Assembly (NCBI RefSeq): GCF_000975155.1
Contig: NZ_BBRG01000001.1
Coordinates: forward strand, 62,001-126,000
Length of the DNA: 64,000 nucleotides
Reading direction: 5' to 3'
DNA from: Demequina globuliformis
GTDB taxonomy: Bacteria; Actinomycetota; Actinomycetes; Actinomycetales; Demequinaceae
The notes beneath the pieces are model-generated. The model did no database searches, was not told the origin of the DNA, and saw only the letters and a program-made list of their open reading frames with translations. The number at the start of each line of letters is the position of its first letter. Position 1 is the stretch's first letter. Of this stretch, positions 25,298 to 34,408 are shown one piece after another. The position numbers were made by a program, and so were the translations under genes.

Positions 25298-26224
25298 TCA
25301 GCCTCGTAGCAGCGCCAGCGCGGATGCGAGGTCCTCGGGATATGGAGACGTCACTCGTACCTCATCGCCGTGGGCGGGATGCGCAAATGCCAGCTCCCGC
25401 GCATGCAGCCACTGCCGTGTGAGCCCCAAGCGCTTCGCCAAAGCAGGGTCAGCACCATAGGTGAGGTCGCCTACGAGCGTGTGACGCATGGCAGTCATGT
25501 GGACCCGGATCTGATGAGTGCGGCCCGTCTCCAGGTGCACTTCGACCAAGGAGGCTGCCGGGAACATTTCGAGCACCTCGTAGTGCGTGATCGAGGGCTT
25601 GCCGTCCTGCATCACCGCGAACTTCCAGTCCGACCGCGGGTGCCGGCCGATGGGGGCGTCGATGGTGCCTTCCGTGGGGTCCAAGTGGCCCTGCGCGACT
25701 GCGTGGTAGATCTTCTCCACGGTGCGTTCCTTGAAGGCGCGCTTCAGCGTCGTGTACGCGATGTCCGAGCGGGCCACCACCATCAAACCCGAGGTTCCTA
25801 CATCCAGCCGGTGCACGATGCCTTGCCGCTCCGCGGGACCCAGCTGCGACACCGTCACGCCTGCCGACGCGAGCCCGCCCACCACGGTCGGTCCGGTCCA
25901 GCCTGGGCTGGGGTGCGCGGCGACACCGATGGGCTTGTCGACCACCACCACGTCATCGTCCTGGTAGGCGATCGTGAGGCCACCGGGAAACTCTGGCTCA
26001 GGGCCGGCCTCGCGCTCATCGGGGAGGTCGACGGCGAGAATGCCATCGGCCACACGGTCAGACTTTGCGAGCACCTTGCCGTCCAAGAGGACGGCGCCAT
26101 CGGACAGCAGCTGCGCGGCTTTGGTGCGACTCACGCCAAGCATGCGCGACAGCGCGGCATCCGCGCGCTCGCCTACGACGGCATCGGGGACAGGGAGGTA
26201 TCGGGTATCAGCCACGGTCCCCAT
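25298..26224 (-). CDS. rluD: 23S rRNA pseudouridine synthase, RluD type
   Basis: 308 residues. An N-terminal S4 RNA-binding domain ([26 protein letters not shown]) precedes a RluA-family catalytic domain with the nucleophilic Asp in [18 protein letters not shown] and [12 protein letters not shown] near the end. RluD makes three pseudouridines in helix 69 of 23S rRNA; the actinobacterial specificity is inferred. ATG 26224 or GTG 26215 could be the start; both lie near the lspA stop, so it is coupled to lspA. The lspA-rluD order is common in Gram-positive bacteria. Confidence 0.92.
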   Translation of the reverse strand: MGTVADTRYLPVPDAVVGERADAALSRMLGVSRTKAAQLLSDGAVLLDGKVLAKSDRVADGILAVDLPDEREAGPEPEFPGGLTIAYQDDDVVVVDKPIGVAAHPSPGWTGPTVVGGLASAGVTVSQLGPAERQGIVHRLDVGTSGLMVVARSDIAYTTLKRAFKERTVEKIYHAVAQGHLDPTEGTIDAPIGRHPRSDWKFAVMQDGKPSITHYEVLEMFPAASLVEVHLETGRTHQIRVHMTAMRHTLVGDLTYGADPALAKRLGLTRQWLHARELAFAHPAHGDEVRVTSPYPEDLASALALLRG

Positions 26225-26777
26225 TGTCCTGGGTCGCGGCGTCAGACGACGCATCGGAGTCGTCACCGTCGCGTGATCGCTCCTGAGAGGCAGCCTGGGC
26301 GCGGCCCGCCGGCGCCAACAATTCTGTCCCACGCATGCTCAGCACAAGCACCACGACCGCAACGCCCACGATGGCGATGTCAGCGACATTGCCCACAAAC
26401 CAGTCGTTGTAGTTGATCATGTCAACGACGTGGCCTTGCCCAAAGCTCGGGTCGCGGAAGAGCCGGTCGATCAGGTTACCGACGGCGCCACCGAGTCCAA
26501 TACCAAAGAGCGCGACAGCCAGAGTGGACTGTGCGCGCTTGGCGTACACAATGATGCCGACCGTGATGGCGAGCGCCACAAGGGTCAAGACCCACGTGAA
26601 GTTATCGCCAAGCGAGAATGCCGCGCCGGAGTTGAACACCAACTGGATCGACAGGAAGTCGCCCAGAACCTCGTGTTTCTCGTATGGCTCCAGGTTGTTC
26701 AAGGTCCACTGTTTGGTGGCTTGATCAACGAGAACGACCGCGAGGGCGACCAGCCAGAAGGCCGGTCGCCAGGTCAA
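26208..26777 (-). CDS. lspA: Lipoprotein signal peptidase II
   Basis: 189 residues, four membrane helices. Catalytic Asp pair in GNLIDRLF and [17 protein letters not shown] and FNSGAAFSL are family signatures. The enzyme removes signal peptides from diacylated prolipoproteins, such as the protease at 2483. A polar acidic C-terminal tail ([13 protein letters not shown]) is extra. The TTG start is chosen because it follows GAGGAG at good spacing and overlaps the upstream stop as TTGA. No ATG gives a sensible N-terminus. Confidence 0.93.
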   Translation of the reverse strand: MTWRPAFWLVALAVVLVDQATKQWTLNNLEPYEKHEVLGDFLSIQLVFNSGAAFSLGDNFTWVLTLVALAITVGIIVYAKRAQSTLAVALFGIGLGGAVGNLIDRLFRDPSFGQGHVVDMINYNDWFVGNVADIAIVGVAVVVLVLSMRGTELLAPAGRAQAASQERSRDGDDSDASSDAATQDNGDRG

Positions 26778-27226
26778 CGACGCTCCTCGCGCTGCTTGCA
26801 CGTGACGCAGTGGGTGGCGCGCGGGAACGCCTGGAGGCGCGCCTTCCCGATGCCCTCGCCACACGACACGCAGGTGCCGTACGTCCCCTTCTGGACCCGA
26901 CGCAGGGCATCAACGCTCTGCTCGAGCATGTCGCGCGTGTTGTTGACGATCGACATTTCCTGCTCGCGCTCGAGAGCGGACGAGCCGATGTCGGCCTGGT
27001 CGTCGCCGGCGCCTTCAGACGTGTGGAGCAACGCGTCCAGTTCGTCTTCCACACCACGGTATTCGGCGACGAGGCGCTCAACGTCGTCGTTCAGCGTGGT
27101 GACGATTGCGCGGAGCTCGGCGAGCTTCCACGAGTCGTCTCCCTCGCGCACTGCAAGCTTCTTGGCGTCGCCGGCCTTGAGTTCGGCCGGGTCGATCACG
27201 ATAACCGTGACTTCTGTGCTGGACAT
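26774..27226 (-). CDS. TraR/DksA-type zinc finger protein
   Basis: 150 residues. A helical hairpin (LAELRAIVTTLNDDVERLVAEY) leads to a C-terminal C4 zinc finger (GTCVSCGEGIGKARLQAFPRATHCVTC), as in the DksA/TraR family. Actinobacterial members such as RbpA-unrelated DksA-like proteins may bind RNA polymerase, but the role here is inferred. GAGGA precedes ATG 27226; an ATG two codons upstream is less well placed. It overlaps lspA by TTGA, so the two are coupled. This gene order before lspA is common in Actinobacteria. Confidence 0.88.
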   Translation of the reverse strand: MSSTEVTVIVIDPAELKAGDAKKLAVREGDDSWKLAELRAIVTTLNDDVERLVAEYRGVEDELDALLHTSEGAGDDQADIGSSALEREQEMSIVNNTRDMLEQSVDALRRVQKGTYGTCVSCGEGIGKARLQAFPRATHCVTCKQREERR

Positions 27227-27306
27227 GCCCATCCTCGTTTCGAGTAGTGACGCGAGACTAGTCCCCTTCGGACGGCTGCGCAAAGCGCCACGCCCCACAC
27301 GTGAAA

Positions 27307-27346
27307 GCGGCGCCGTCACCGGAACAATCTCCGGTGACGGCGCCGC
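27307..27346 (-). terminator. Strong hairpin terminator after divIVA
   Basis: A perfect 16-base inverted repeat (GCGGCGCCGTCACCGG and its complement) around an 8-base loop lies 29 bases after the divIVA stop. On the minus strand it is followed by UUUCACG. It separates the ftsZ-to-divIVA unit from the TraR-lspA unit. Confidence 0.8.
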
Positions 27347-27375
27347 GTCACTTTTCGTGCGTACGCACGGTGGAC

Positions 27376-28263
27376 TTACTTGGCGTCCTCGCCGTTGTCG
27401 GCCTGGAAGCGCGGGGTGTACTGCGAGGCACCCCACGGGGTCGTGGTCTCGTCGACACCACCTGCGCTGGGCGAGCTAGCGGGGCGAACCTGCGCCCACG
27501 GGCTCGGTGCGGGCTCCTCGGTCTCACCCTGCTCCTGCACCTCAGGCGCGGGCTCATTGGCACTGTCCTCAACGGCGTCGGTGGCCTCGTCCGATGCGGA
27601 TGGTGCGGACACCACCGAGGTGTCGGCCGCAACCGCGTCGGCCGTGCCCTCGGCAGCGAAAGCCGAGGCAAACGGGACGCGCTCAGGCGTCGCGTCCTGA
27701 GCCGGAGCGTCGGCTGACCCGCTCGAGCCGTGATCGAGGTCACCCAGCAGGTTCTCGAGGTAGCCCTTGAGACGCGAGCGGTAGTCGCGCTCGAAGCGGC
27801 GCAGATCGTCGATCTTGCCCTCGAGCTCGGTGCGCTCGGAGGCGAGCTCGTCGAGGCGGCTCTTCGCGTCCGTCTCGGCCTGACCCACGATGGACTCGGC
27901 CTTGACCTTGGCCTCGTCGATCAGACGGTCGCGCTCTGCCTCGCCCGCGGAAACATAGTCATCGTGCAGCTTCTGCGCCATGGCAAGCATGCCGGTCGCA
28001 GTCGGCGGCGTGGGGTCAGTGGCCGCCTGCAAGAGGTTCTCGCTCTCGCTCGGCTCTGCGGTCGCGGCCGCAGGCGTCGCGGCCTGTCCGGCCTGCGCCT
28101 GAGCGAGACGCTGCGCGAGGTCGTCGCGCTCCGCAGTGAGTGCGGTCACCGTCTGTGCGACCTCGTCCAGAAAGTCGTCGACCTCGTCCTGGTCAAATCC
28201 TTCGCGGTACTTCGTCTTGGAGAACGCCTTATTCAGGACGTCCTCTGCAGTCAGCAGTGCCAT
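27376..28263 (-). CDS. divIVA: DivIVA/Wag31 polar growth and septum protein
   Basis: 295 residues. The N-terminal lipid-binding domain is MALLTAEDVLNKAFSKTKYREGFDQDEVDDFLDEV (longer than needed but diagnostic). Two coiled coils (about 30-60 and 105-165) are separated by a Pro/Thr/Ala linker, and the tail is acidic and disordered. It marks negatively curved membrane and directs polar cell-wall synthesis in Actinobacteria. The longer frame adds seven residues before the conserved MALLT. It is the last gene of the ftsZ-pgeF-sepF-yggT-divIVA run. Confidence 0.95.
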   Translation of the reverse strand: MALLTAEDVLNKAFSKTKYREGFDQDEVDDFLDEVAQTVTALTAERDDLAQRLAQAQAGQAATPAAATAEPSESENLLQAATDPTPPTATGMLAMAQKLHDDYVSAGEAERDRLIDEAKVKAESIVGQAETDAKSRLDELASERTELEGKIDDLRRFERDYRSRLKGYLENLLGDLDHGSSGSADAPAQDATPERVPFASAFAAEGTADAVAADTSVVSAPSASDEATDAVEDSANEPAPEVQEQGETEEPAPSPWAQVRPASSPSAGGVDETTTPWGASQYTPRFQADNGEDAK

Positions 28264-28371
28264 GTGTCGACCACCTCGTGTCACGCCCGGGCCGCAGGTG
28301 CCGACCCAGACTGGTTGTACTTCACTTTATATACGTATCGGCACAAGCATGAGCCGGCCGAAGAAGATTCG

Positions 28372-28671
28372 CTACGTGAGCCTCATGATGACCTGGCTCA
28401 GCAGTCCGTCGACCACGATGCATCCGATGAACAGCACCAGGAATGCCAGGTCCAGCTGGACGCCACCCATGCGCAGCGGTGGGATCACGCCACGGAGCGC
28501 GCGCAACGGCGGGTCAGTCACCGTCAACACGGACTCAACGACCACGAGCATCACGCCCGAGGGCCTCCAGTCGCGGGAGAACACCATGACCCAGCTGATA
28601 ATCATGCGCGCGAACAGCGTCAGCATGAACAGGTACAGCGCGAATTTCAGCGCGGCAAGAATGAAGACCAC
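28372..28671 (-). CDS. YggT family membrane protein
   Basis: 99 residues with two YggT-like hydrophobic regions: FALYLFMLTLFARMIISWV near the N-terminus and LAFLVLFIGCIVVDGLL near the C-terminus, joined by TDPPLRALRGVIPPLR. YggT genes lie between sepF and divIVA in many Gram-positive bacteria, and a role in membrane or osmotic homeostasis or division has been suggested. The GTG start has no ribosome site, and TAGGCT lies six bases upstream. It may therefore have its own leaderless transcript besides read-through from sepF. Confidence 0.9.
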   Translation of the reverse strand: MVFILAALKFALYLFMLTLFARMIISWVMVFSRDWRPSGVMLVVVESVLTVTDPPLRALRGVIPPLRMGGVQLDLAFLVLFIGCIVVDGLLSQVIMRLT

Positions 28672-28677
28672 GCAGTG

Positions 28678-28683
28678 AGCCTA
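28678..28683 (-). promoter_or_regulatory. -10 box of yggT
   Basis: TAGGCT on the minus strand, six bases before the GTG start of yggT, in the short gap after sepF. Confidence 0.35.
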
Positions 28684-28689
28684 ACGGAG

Positions 28690-29160
28690 TCAGTGCTCGT
28701 TGAAGAATTCGCTGTCGACGCGAGCCGGGGGCTCCTCGTCGATGCCAATCTCCACGTGCGCGGGCGACAGCAGGAACACTGCGGTCGTGACGCGCTCAAT
28801 CGAGCCGTGCAGACCGAACGACAGACCGGCGGCAAAGTCGACAAGGCGCTTGGCGTCGCCGTCGGACATCTCGGTCAAGTTCATGATGACCGGAACGCCC
28901 TGGCGGAACGCTTCGCCGATCAAGCGAGCGTCGTTGTAGCTGCGGGGCTTGACGGTCTGGATGCGGCGCAGGTCGTTCTCCGACACCGACGAGGCCGCGC
29001 GTCGGTTCTCGTGACGCCCCCGGGCCTCCGCCTTTTCGCGCACGTCGGAGACGTCGTGCAAGTGCGTCACAGGAGCGAGCTCCTCGTCCGCGTAGTCATA
29101 GTCCTCGTGCTGCGACGTGTCGAAGCCGAGGTACTGGATCGCCTTGCGCATGGCGCTCAT
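28690..29160 (-). CDS. sepF: Cell division protein SepF
   Basis: 156 residues. It starts [13 protein letters not shown], an amphipathic membrane-binding helix. An acidic linker precedes the SepF core: [29 protein letters not shown], then [31 protein letters not shown]. SepF tethers FtsZ to the membrane; Actinobacteria lack FtsA, so it is the main anchor. GGAGCGGGCC precedes ATG 29160. Located downstream of ftsZ and pgeF as in most of the phylum. Confidence 0.96.
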   Translation of the reverse strand: MSAMRKAIQYLGFDTSQHEDYDYADEELAPVTHLHDVSDVREKAEARGRHENRRAASSVSENDLRRIQTVKPRSYNDARLIGEAFRQGVPVIMNLTEMSDGDAKRLVDFAAGLSFGLHGSIERVTTAVFLLSPAHVEIGIDEEPPARVDSEFFNEH

Positions 29161-29249
29161 GGCCCGCTCCTTACCCGTGTCTGCCTGGTGGTTGCTCTCA
29201 CGGTACGGCTGGCGCGAGCACCCATCCGGGAGCGACACGCCGCGCACCC

Positions 29250-29963
29250 TCAAGGGTGGACGATCACCCCGGCATGACGGCCGGTCACGCCGTCGCGTCG
29301 GTGCGAAAACAGGCTCTCGTCCTCCCGAGTGCACAGGGGCACTCGGACAATGGCGGTGACGCCCAATTCCCCGAGCCGCGTTTCCACTGCACGCGGCAGA
29401 TCCAAGGCTGGCGTACCCCAGGACGTCGTCGAGAAGGCCGCTCGGTGGCGCGCTGACACCTGCTCGCGAAGGTCGTGCGGAACCTCGTAGCACCGACCAC
29501 AGATCGCCGGGCCAATGGACGCACTAAGGGTGTCGGACGCAGCGGCTCTGCCACGCACATCGATGAGGGCCGCCATGGCGGCGTCGATGGCGCCTGCGTA
29601 GACGCCGGGGCGGCCCGCGTGAATCGCCGCCACAGCTCCGGATGCCGCGTCGTGGATCAGCACCGGGACACAATCCGCGGCGATGGCGCCAAGCGCTACA
29701 CCCGGCGTGGTGCTGATCAGCACGTCCGCGGGCGGGGGCTCGGCGCCCACCTCAGTGACCCATGCGACCCTCACGCCGTGGGCTGCGTTGAGAAACGTCA
29801 CGGGAGCCCCCGCGGCCTCGCTCACTACCCGCCGGTTGGCGACGACCGCTGTGGGGTCGTCGCCAACGTGGGTGGCGAGGTTGAGGCTCGCGTAAGGTTC
29901 CTGTGAATGCCCGCCGTCGCGCGTCGTGAAGAAGGCGCGGACCGGCAGACCCGCGTCGATCAC
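29250..29963 (-). CDS. pgeF: Laccase-domain purine nucleoside phosphorylase / PgeF-type protein
   Basis: 237 residues of the COG1496 (YfiH/YlmD) family. Zinc ligands are visible: [23 protein letters not shown] and [11 protein letters not shown]. The later [13 protein letters not shown] is also diagnostic. Members act as purine nucleoside phosphorylase/adenosine deaminase and, in some bacteria, edit peptidoglycan precursors carrying L-Ser (PgeF). The ftsZ-neighbour position fits the second, but the activity here is untested. The GTG start lies three bases after the ftsZ stop, so it is coupled. Confidence 0.9.
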   Translation of the reverse strand: MIDAGLPVRAFFTTRDGGHSQEPYASLNLATHVGDDPTAVVANRRVVSEAAGAPVTFLNAAHGVRVAWVTEVGAEPPPADVLISTTPGVALGAIAADCVPVLIHDAASGAVAAIHAGRPGVYAGAIDAAMAALIDVRGRAAASDTLSASIGPAICGRCYEVPHDLREQVSARHRAAFSTTSWGTPALDLPRAVETRLGELGVTAIVRVPLCTREDESLFSHRRDGVTGRHAGVIVHP

Positions 29964-29966
29964 GAC

Positions 29967-31154
29967 TTAGCGCAGGAAGTCGGGGATATCGAGAGCATCG
30001 GCTTCGCGGGTGCGGGCCTTGCTCACGTCGATTGCGTCGGTCTCCGGAGCCGGCTCGTCCGCGTCGATCGCCTGCGGCACGGGGGCCGCAGCGGGTGCGG
30101 TTGACCGCTCGACCGGGGCTTCGACGGGTGCGGTCGCGGCGGCCTGAGGGGCAGGGGTCGCCCCTTCGATGCCGCCGAGTGCACCCTCGTGCTTGCGCAC
30201 CGTGGGCTGCCCCCCATCGAAACCTGCGGCGATCACGGTGATGCGCAGCTCGTCACCGAGCGAGTCGTCGATGACGGTTCCAAAGATGATGTTGGCCTCG
30301 GGGTGGGCGGCCTCGCGCACCAAGCGCGCTGCGGTCTCTACTTCCTTGATTCCGAGGTTGGTACCTCCGGCGATCGACAGCAGCACACCGTGCGCGCCCT
30401 CAATCGACGCTTCCAGCAACGGCGAGGCGATGGCGCCCTCCGCGGCCTGGAGCGCGCGGCCTTCGCCGCGTGAGGAGGACACGCCCATGAGGGCCGTGCC
30501 CGCGTCCTTCATCACGGACTTCACGTCATTGAAGTCGACGTTGATGAGGCCGGGAGTGGTGATGAGGTCGGTGATGCCCTGGACTCCGCCTTGCAGCACC
30601 TGATCGGCGGCCGCGAACGCACCCAGGATGCTGAGTTCGGAATCGGAGATGTCGAGCAGGCGGTCATTCGGGATGACGATGAGGGTGTCGACCTCCTCGC
30701 GCAGGCGCTGAATGCCCGAGTCCGCCTGGTCGGCGCGGCGGCGACCTTCGAAACCGAATGGACGGGTCACCACGCCGACGGTCAGTGCGCCTAGGCCGCG
30801 TGCGATCTTGGCAACGACGGGCGCGCCGCCGGTGCCGGTTCCGCCGCCCTCGCCGGCGGTCACGAACACCATGTCCGCGCCCTTGAGCGCCTCGGCGATC
30901 TCGTCCTCGTGGTCCTCCGCCGCCTGGCGCCCCACCTCGGGGTCGGCGCCGGCGCCCAGGCCGCGGGTGAGTTCGCGACCGATGTCCAACTTGACGTCAG
31001 CATCAGACATGAGCAGCGCCTGAGCGTCAGTGTTGATCGCGATGAACTCGGCCCCCTTGAGGCCAACGTCGATCATGCGGTTGACGGCGTTCACGCCGCC
31101 GCCGCCCACGCCGACGACCTTGATGGCGGTGATGTAATTCTGCGGTGCGGCCAT
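29967..31154 (-). CDS. ftsZ: Cell division GTPase FtsZ
   Basis: 395 residues. Tubulin signature [16 protein letters not shown] (about 105-120). GTP-binding N-terminus [18 protein letters not shown], synergy loop [22 protein letters not shown], a variable Pro/Ala linker and the conserved C-terminal peptide [10 protein letters not shown] for SepF and other partners. Forms the Z-ring. A promoter lies just upstream. It is separated from ftsQ by an oppositely oriented gene, so it depends on that promoter. Confidence 0.98.
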   Translation of the reverse strand: MAAPQNYITAIKVVGVGGGGVNAVNRMIDVGLKGAEFIAINTDAQALLMSDADVKLDIGRELTRGLGAGADPEVGRQAAEDHEDEIAEALKGADMVFVTAGEGGGTGTGGAPVVAKIARGLGALTVGVVTRPFGFEGRRRADQADSGIQRLREEVDTLIVIPNDRLLDISDSELSILGAFAAADQVLQGGVQGITDLITTPGLINVDFNDVKSVMKDAGTALMGVSSSRGEGRALQAAEGAIASPLLEASIEGAHGVLLSIAGGTNLGIKEVETAARLVREAAHPEANIIFGTVIDDSLGDELRITVIAAGFDGGQPTVRKHEGALGGIEGATPAPQAAATAPVEAPVERSTAPAAAPVPQAIDADEPAPETDAIDVSKARTREADALDIPDFLR

Positions 31155-31172
31155 GAGCCCTCTCCCAACCTT

Positions 31173-31204
31173 AACCTTCTACTTGAAGGTTATAGTTATG
31201 TCAA
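31173..31204 (-). promoter_or_regulatory. ftsZ promoter with overlapping inverted repeat
   Basis: On the minus strand TTGACA (31199-31204) and TAGAAG (31176-31181) are 17 bases apart. A perfect 7-base inverted repeat AACCTTC / GAAGGTT with a 5-base spacer (31173-31191) covers the -10 box and ends about 18 bases before the ATG. It could be an operator or a 5' hairpin. Confidence 0.7.
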
Positions 31205-31324
31205 CTAGTTCCACCGATGACGGTACGGTCCGCCCCCGGCTTTGCCGTGCACCGCGCCGCGCGTGTCGCGTGTTGGAGCCCCACGCACTTGCCGTCTGCG
31301 CGCGAACGCGCCACAGTGGCACCC

Positions 31325-31813
31325 ATGAGCGCAGGCGCGTCCCACGACCACCAGCCCGGCACTGGGCCTCACCTGCGCGGCGCACGCATCACCACCTACG
31401 TCCTCACCGGCATCGGCGCCATCGCGGCCCTCGCCTTCTATCCCCTGTTGCCGGACGCCATTCCCATTCACTGGGACGCCACGGGGACCGCGGACAGCTG
31501 GGGTTCGCCGGTCATGATCGTGGTGCTGGTCGCGCTGTGGGTCGGCATCGTGATCGGTGTCGACGCCCTCTCGCGGCGGCCTCACATCTTGAACTACCCC
31601 ATGGAGGTCACGAAGGAGGCCGCACCGCGCCTGTATGCCTCTGCCACTCGCATGCTGGTGTGGATGAACGTGGGACTCACCGTGTTGTTCGGCTCGCTCG
31701 TCCTGCAGTCGTACGGGATCTCGGCGGCGGTCCTCACCGGGGCGGCCGCGCTCGCCATCCTCGTGGCACTCGCCGTGGGCCTCGTCCGCATGCTGCGGGT
31801 GCACACGCGCTAG
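31325..31813 (+). CDS. DUF1648 (SdpI-like) membrane protein
   Basis: 162 residues, three or four membrane helices. The DUF1648 signature is ALAFYPLLPDAIPIHWDATGTADSWGS, followed by a second helix (VMIVVLVALWVGIVIGVDAL) and two more near the C-terminus. DUF1648 domains occur in SdpI-type immunity/signalling proteins and in many stand-alone membrane proteins; function here unknown. It lies against the direction of the dcw cluster, between ftsQ and ftsZ. Its TAG stop interlocks with the ftsQ stop in CTAG. Start ATG 31325 by homology; an upstream GTG-type extension is unlikely. Confidence 0.85.
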   Translation: MSAGASHDHQPGTGPHLRGARITTYVLTGIGAIAALAFYPLLPDAIPIHWDATGTADSWGSPVMIVVLVALWVGIVIGVDALSRRPHILNYPMEVTKEAAPRLYASATRMLVWMNVGLTVLFGSLVLQSYGISAAVLTGAAALAILVALAVGLVRMLRVHTR

Positions 31814-33060
31814 TCGGTCGCGACGGTGGGCAAGGTGGGCGCGGACACGTCGATGACTGTCGCCCCCTCAGCTTCCTCGGAAGCGAGCAGCACCTCAAGG
31901 ACATCGGCCTTCACTGCGGATGCCTCAACCGACCCCCACTCCACGCGCGGACCGTCACGCAGCACAAAGTGGATCGAGTCCTCCGTGTCTGCCTCAACGT
32001 TCTCGATGCTCTCGCGCAGCGCCACCGGAGTCTGCTCCAGGACTCCTAGCACGCCGGAGAGGATCCGCTCGTGCTCCTCTCCCACCGGCACCCGGACCAC
32101 GGGCAAGTCGGCGGGCGCGTCCTCGGACTCCGACACCTGCTCCCCCGTCTGCGTCACCAGCGCGAATCCCTCGTCTGCTGGAATCGCGGCCACCGGCTCC
32201 GATGGCGTGAGGGTGACACGCAACCCCGTCGGCCAGACCTTTTCCACCTGCGCAGCACTCACCCCCACAATCTCGGTGAGCTGGTTCTCCATGTGCGAGG
32301 TATTCAAGGTGGCCAAGGCGACGCCGTCAAAGGCAGCCACGACGTCATCGACCTCGACCCGGTCCACGACGCTACCGAACCCTGACGCCTCGACCGCATC
32401 CGAGTCGAACTCGAGAAACGGCGACATCAGCACCACATACGCTGCGCCGGCTGCGGCGCCCGCAATGGCCAGCCGCTTGCTCCAGCGAATCGCGCGGACC
32501 CGCCGCTCGACCGAGCGCCGCTCCTTGAGACGCTCCTGCATGCGCAGAGTCACCACAGCGCTCGACAGTCGGGTGCTCACGCGGGCCCATGGAGTCCCGA
32601 CCGTGGTCTGCTCCGCGGCTGCTGGCACCGTGCTCGGCGTCGGATCACCACCGCGCGTGCGCTTCAGCGACCGCGCCCACAGTCGCAACCGGCCCGCGCG
32701 GGGCGCGGCCTGAGCGGCTGGAGACGTCGTGGGTACCGCGCGTGAGGGGGCCGATGCGCCGGACGACGCGCGCGAGGAGCCCGCTGGTGTGGACGACGCA
32801 CGTGGGGCGGCGGCCCGCTTGGCCGTCCGAGTGGCTCCCGTGGCCGGCCGCGCATCAGTGCGCGCCTGGGTAGTGCGCGGCTGACTGGAGCGCGCCTGAG
32901 TGGCGCGCGGCTTGGCGGGGCGAGGCGTCGAGGGTCGCTGGGCGGCTGGGCGCGCACTGCGCCCCTGCGGCTCCGAAGCACCGGTGCGGTGGCCCGAGGA
33001 CCGCGTGGTCGAAGGGGCAGGCGGCCGCCCCGGCGCCTTTGGACGGCGCGCGTCAGCCAT
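31810..33060 (-). CDS. ftsQ: Cell division protein FtsQ
   Basis: 416 residues, long for FtsQ because of a ~190-residue cytoplasmic N-terminus rich in Ala, Pro, Arg, Ser and Thr. One membrane helix follows (about 200-218, LAIAGAAAGAAYVVLMSPF). The outer POTRA domain begins FDSDAVEASGFGSVVDRVEVDDVVAAF, then the FtsQ beta domain (VEKVWPTGLRVTLTPSEPVAAI). Part of the FtsQ-FtsL-FtsB complex that activates septal synthesis. The ATG lies eight bases inside the murC end. Basic disordered N-termini are usual in actinobacterial FtsQ, though this one is large. Confidence 0.93.
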   Translation of the reverse strand: MADARRPKAPGRPPAPSTTRSSGHRTGASEPQGRSARPAAQRPSTPRPAKPRATQARSSQPRTTQARTDARPATGATRTAKRAAAPRASSTPAGSSRASSGASAPSRAVPTTSPAAQAAPRAGRLRLWARSLKRTRGGDPTPSTVPAAAEQTTVGTPWARVSTRLSSAVVTLRMQERLKERRSVERRVRAIRWSKRLAIAGAAAGAAYVVLMSPFLEFDSDAVEASGFGSVVDRVEVDDVVAAFDGVALATLNTSHMENQLTEIVGVSAAQVEKVWPTGLRVTLTPSEPVAAIPADEGFALVTQTGEQVSESEDAPADLPVVRVPVGEEHERILSGVLGVLEQTPVALRESIENVEADTEDSIHFVLRDGPRVEWGSVEASAVKADVLEVLLASEEAEGATVIDVSAPTLPTVATD

Positions 33061-34408
33061 CGGTGGTCTCCCGCGCGCGCAGGGCCTCGAGAATCCACTC
33101 GGCCGCGTAGGTGACCGGGCCAGACCCGACAGTCAGCACAACATCGCCGCGGTGTGCACTGGCCACCGCCTGGTGGGCTGCCTCGCGCAGGTCTTCGACC
33201 ACCACCGCACTCGACGAGGCCGGTACGGTCATGTGGCTCAGGATGCTGTCAGACGTCACCCCAGGAATGGGGTCTTCGCGATCCCCGTGCACGCCAGCGA
33301 TGATGATGTGCGCATCCTCGATGGACAGGGCGTTCGCAAAGTTTGCCGCGTGCAACTGAGTGCGGCTAAACAGCGCGGGCTGGAACAGGACCACGAGGTG
33401 GCCGGCGCCGGCCGCGCGGGCTGCGCCGAGCAACGCTGCTACCTCAGTCGGGTGGTGGGCGTAGTCGTCAATGACGCGCACGCCGTCGGCTTCACCGCGG
33501 AACTGATAGCGCCGCCCCGTGCCTCCGAACGACTCCAAGGCGCGGGCTGCCTGGGTCGCGTCGGCCCCGCTCTCGACCGCAGCCGCCCATGCCGCGGCGG
33601 CGTTGAGCTTCATGTGGTCGCCCGGCACGGGCACGTGGACCTCGTAATCGACGCCGCCGCGCGACCATCCCGTGTCCGTGACAACCACGTCTGCGTCCGA
33701 ACGTCCGTAGGACACGACGGTCACGCCAGCGCCCCGCGCGCGGCGCGCAATGGTCATGGCGGTCGGGTCGTCCGCGCACACCACGAGCACGCGGCAATCT
33801 GACGCGAATGTGGTGAAGGCCTCGTGGAGTCGCTCCACCGTCCCGTAGTGATCCAAATGGTCGGGTTCGACATTCAGCAGGATCGCCACGTCCGGGTGGT
33901 AGCGCAGGAACGAACCGTCCGACTCATCGGCCTCCACCACAGCGACATCAGACTCGCCCGCATAGCCACCGGCGACCGCGCCTTCAATACCGAACACGCG
34001 CGCACCGACAGCGAAGGACGCGTCGATACCTGAGCCGTGAAGGGCGTGCGACACCATCGCGGAGGTCGTGGTCTTTCCGTGAGACCCGGCCACCGCCACC
34101 AGTCTACGGTCGTCAAGGGCCCGTGCCAGAGCTTCGGAGCGGTGGACCACCTCGATCCCCCGCTCGCGGGCGCGCGCCAACTCGGGGTTTGTCTCGCGCA
34201 CCGCCGTCGAGATCACGACCTGGTCCACATGCTCCACGTTGGCCGCATCGTGGCCGATCGTCACGTTCATCCCGGCGTCGCGGAGGGCCTCAAAGTAATG
34301 ACTCACGCGCTGATCGCTGCCGGACACCTCGTGTCCGGCGGCAGCGGTCAGCCGTGCCACGGCGGACATCCCGGAACCGCCGACGCCAATAAAGTGCACG
34401 CGGCTCAC
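33053..34408 (-). CDS. murC: UDP-MurNAc-L-alanine ligase
   Basis: 451 residues. N-terminal HFIGVGGSGMSAVARL, ATP loop VAGSHGKTTTSAMV, then EADESDGSF and DDYAHHPTEV, the MurC signatures. Adds L-Ala to UDP-MurNAc in the cytoplasm, the first amino acid of the stem peptide. The GTG start overlaps the murG stop (GTGA). The order murG-murC-ftsQ is standard for Actinobacteria. Confidence 0.97.
   Translation of the reverse strand: MSRVHFIGVGGSGMSAVARLTAAAGHEVSGSDQRVSHYFEALRDAGMNVTIGHDAANVEHVDQVVISTAVRETNPELARARERGIEVVHRSEALARALDDRRLVAVAGSHGKTTTSAMVSHALHGSGIDASFAVGARVFGIEGAVAGGYAGESDVAVVEADESDGSFLRYHPDVAILLNVEPDHLDHYGTVERLHEAFTTFASDCRVLVVCADDPTAMTIARRARGAGVTVVSYGRSDADVVVTDTGWSRGGVDYEVHVPVPGDHMKLNAAAAWAAAVESGADATQAARALESFGGTGRRYQFRGEADGVRVIDDYAHHPTEVAALLGAARAAGAGHLVVLFQPALFSRTQLHAANFANALSIEDAHIIIAGVHGDREDPIPGVTSDSILSHMTVPASSSAVVVEDLREAAHQAVASAHRGDVVLTVGSGPVTYAAEWILEALRARETTDG

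Noticed and set aside
27730-29277. Long plus-strand frame of 515 residues
   Set aside because: It is antisense to divIVA, yggT and sepF, all clear family members. High GC leaves long open frames opposite real genes; it has low-complexity composition and no motif.
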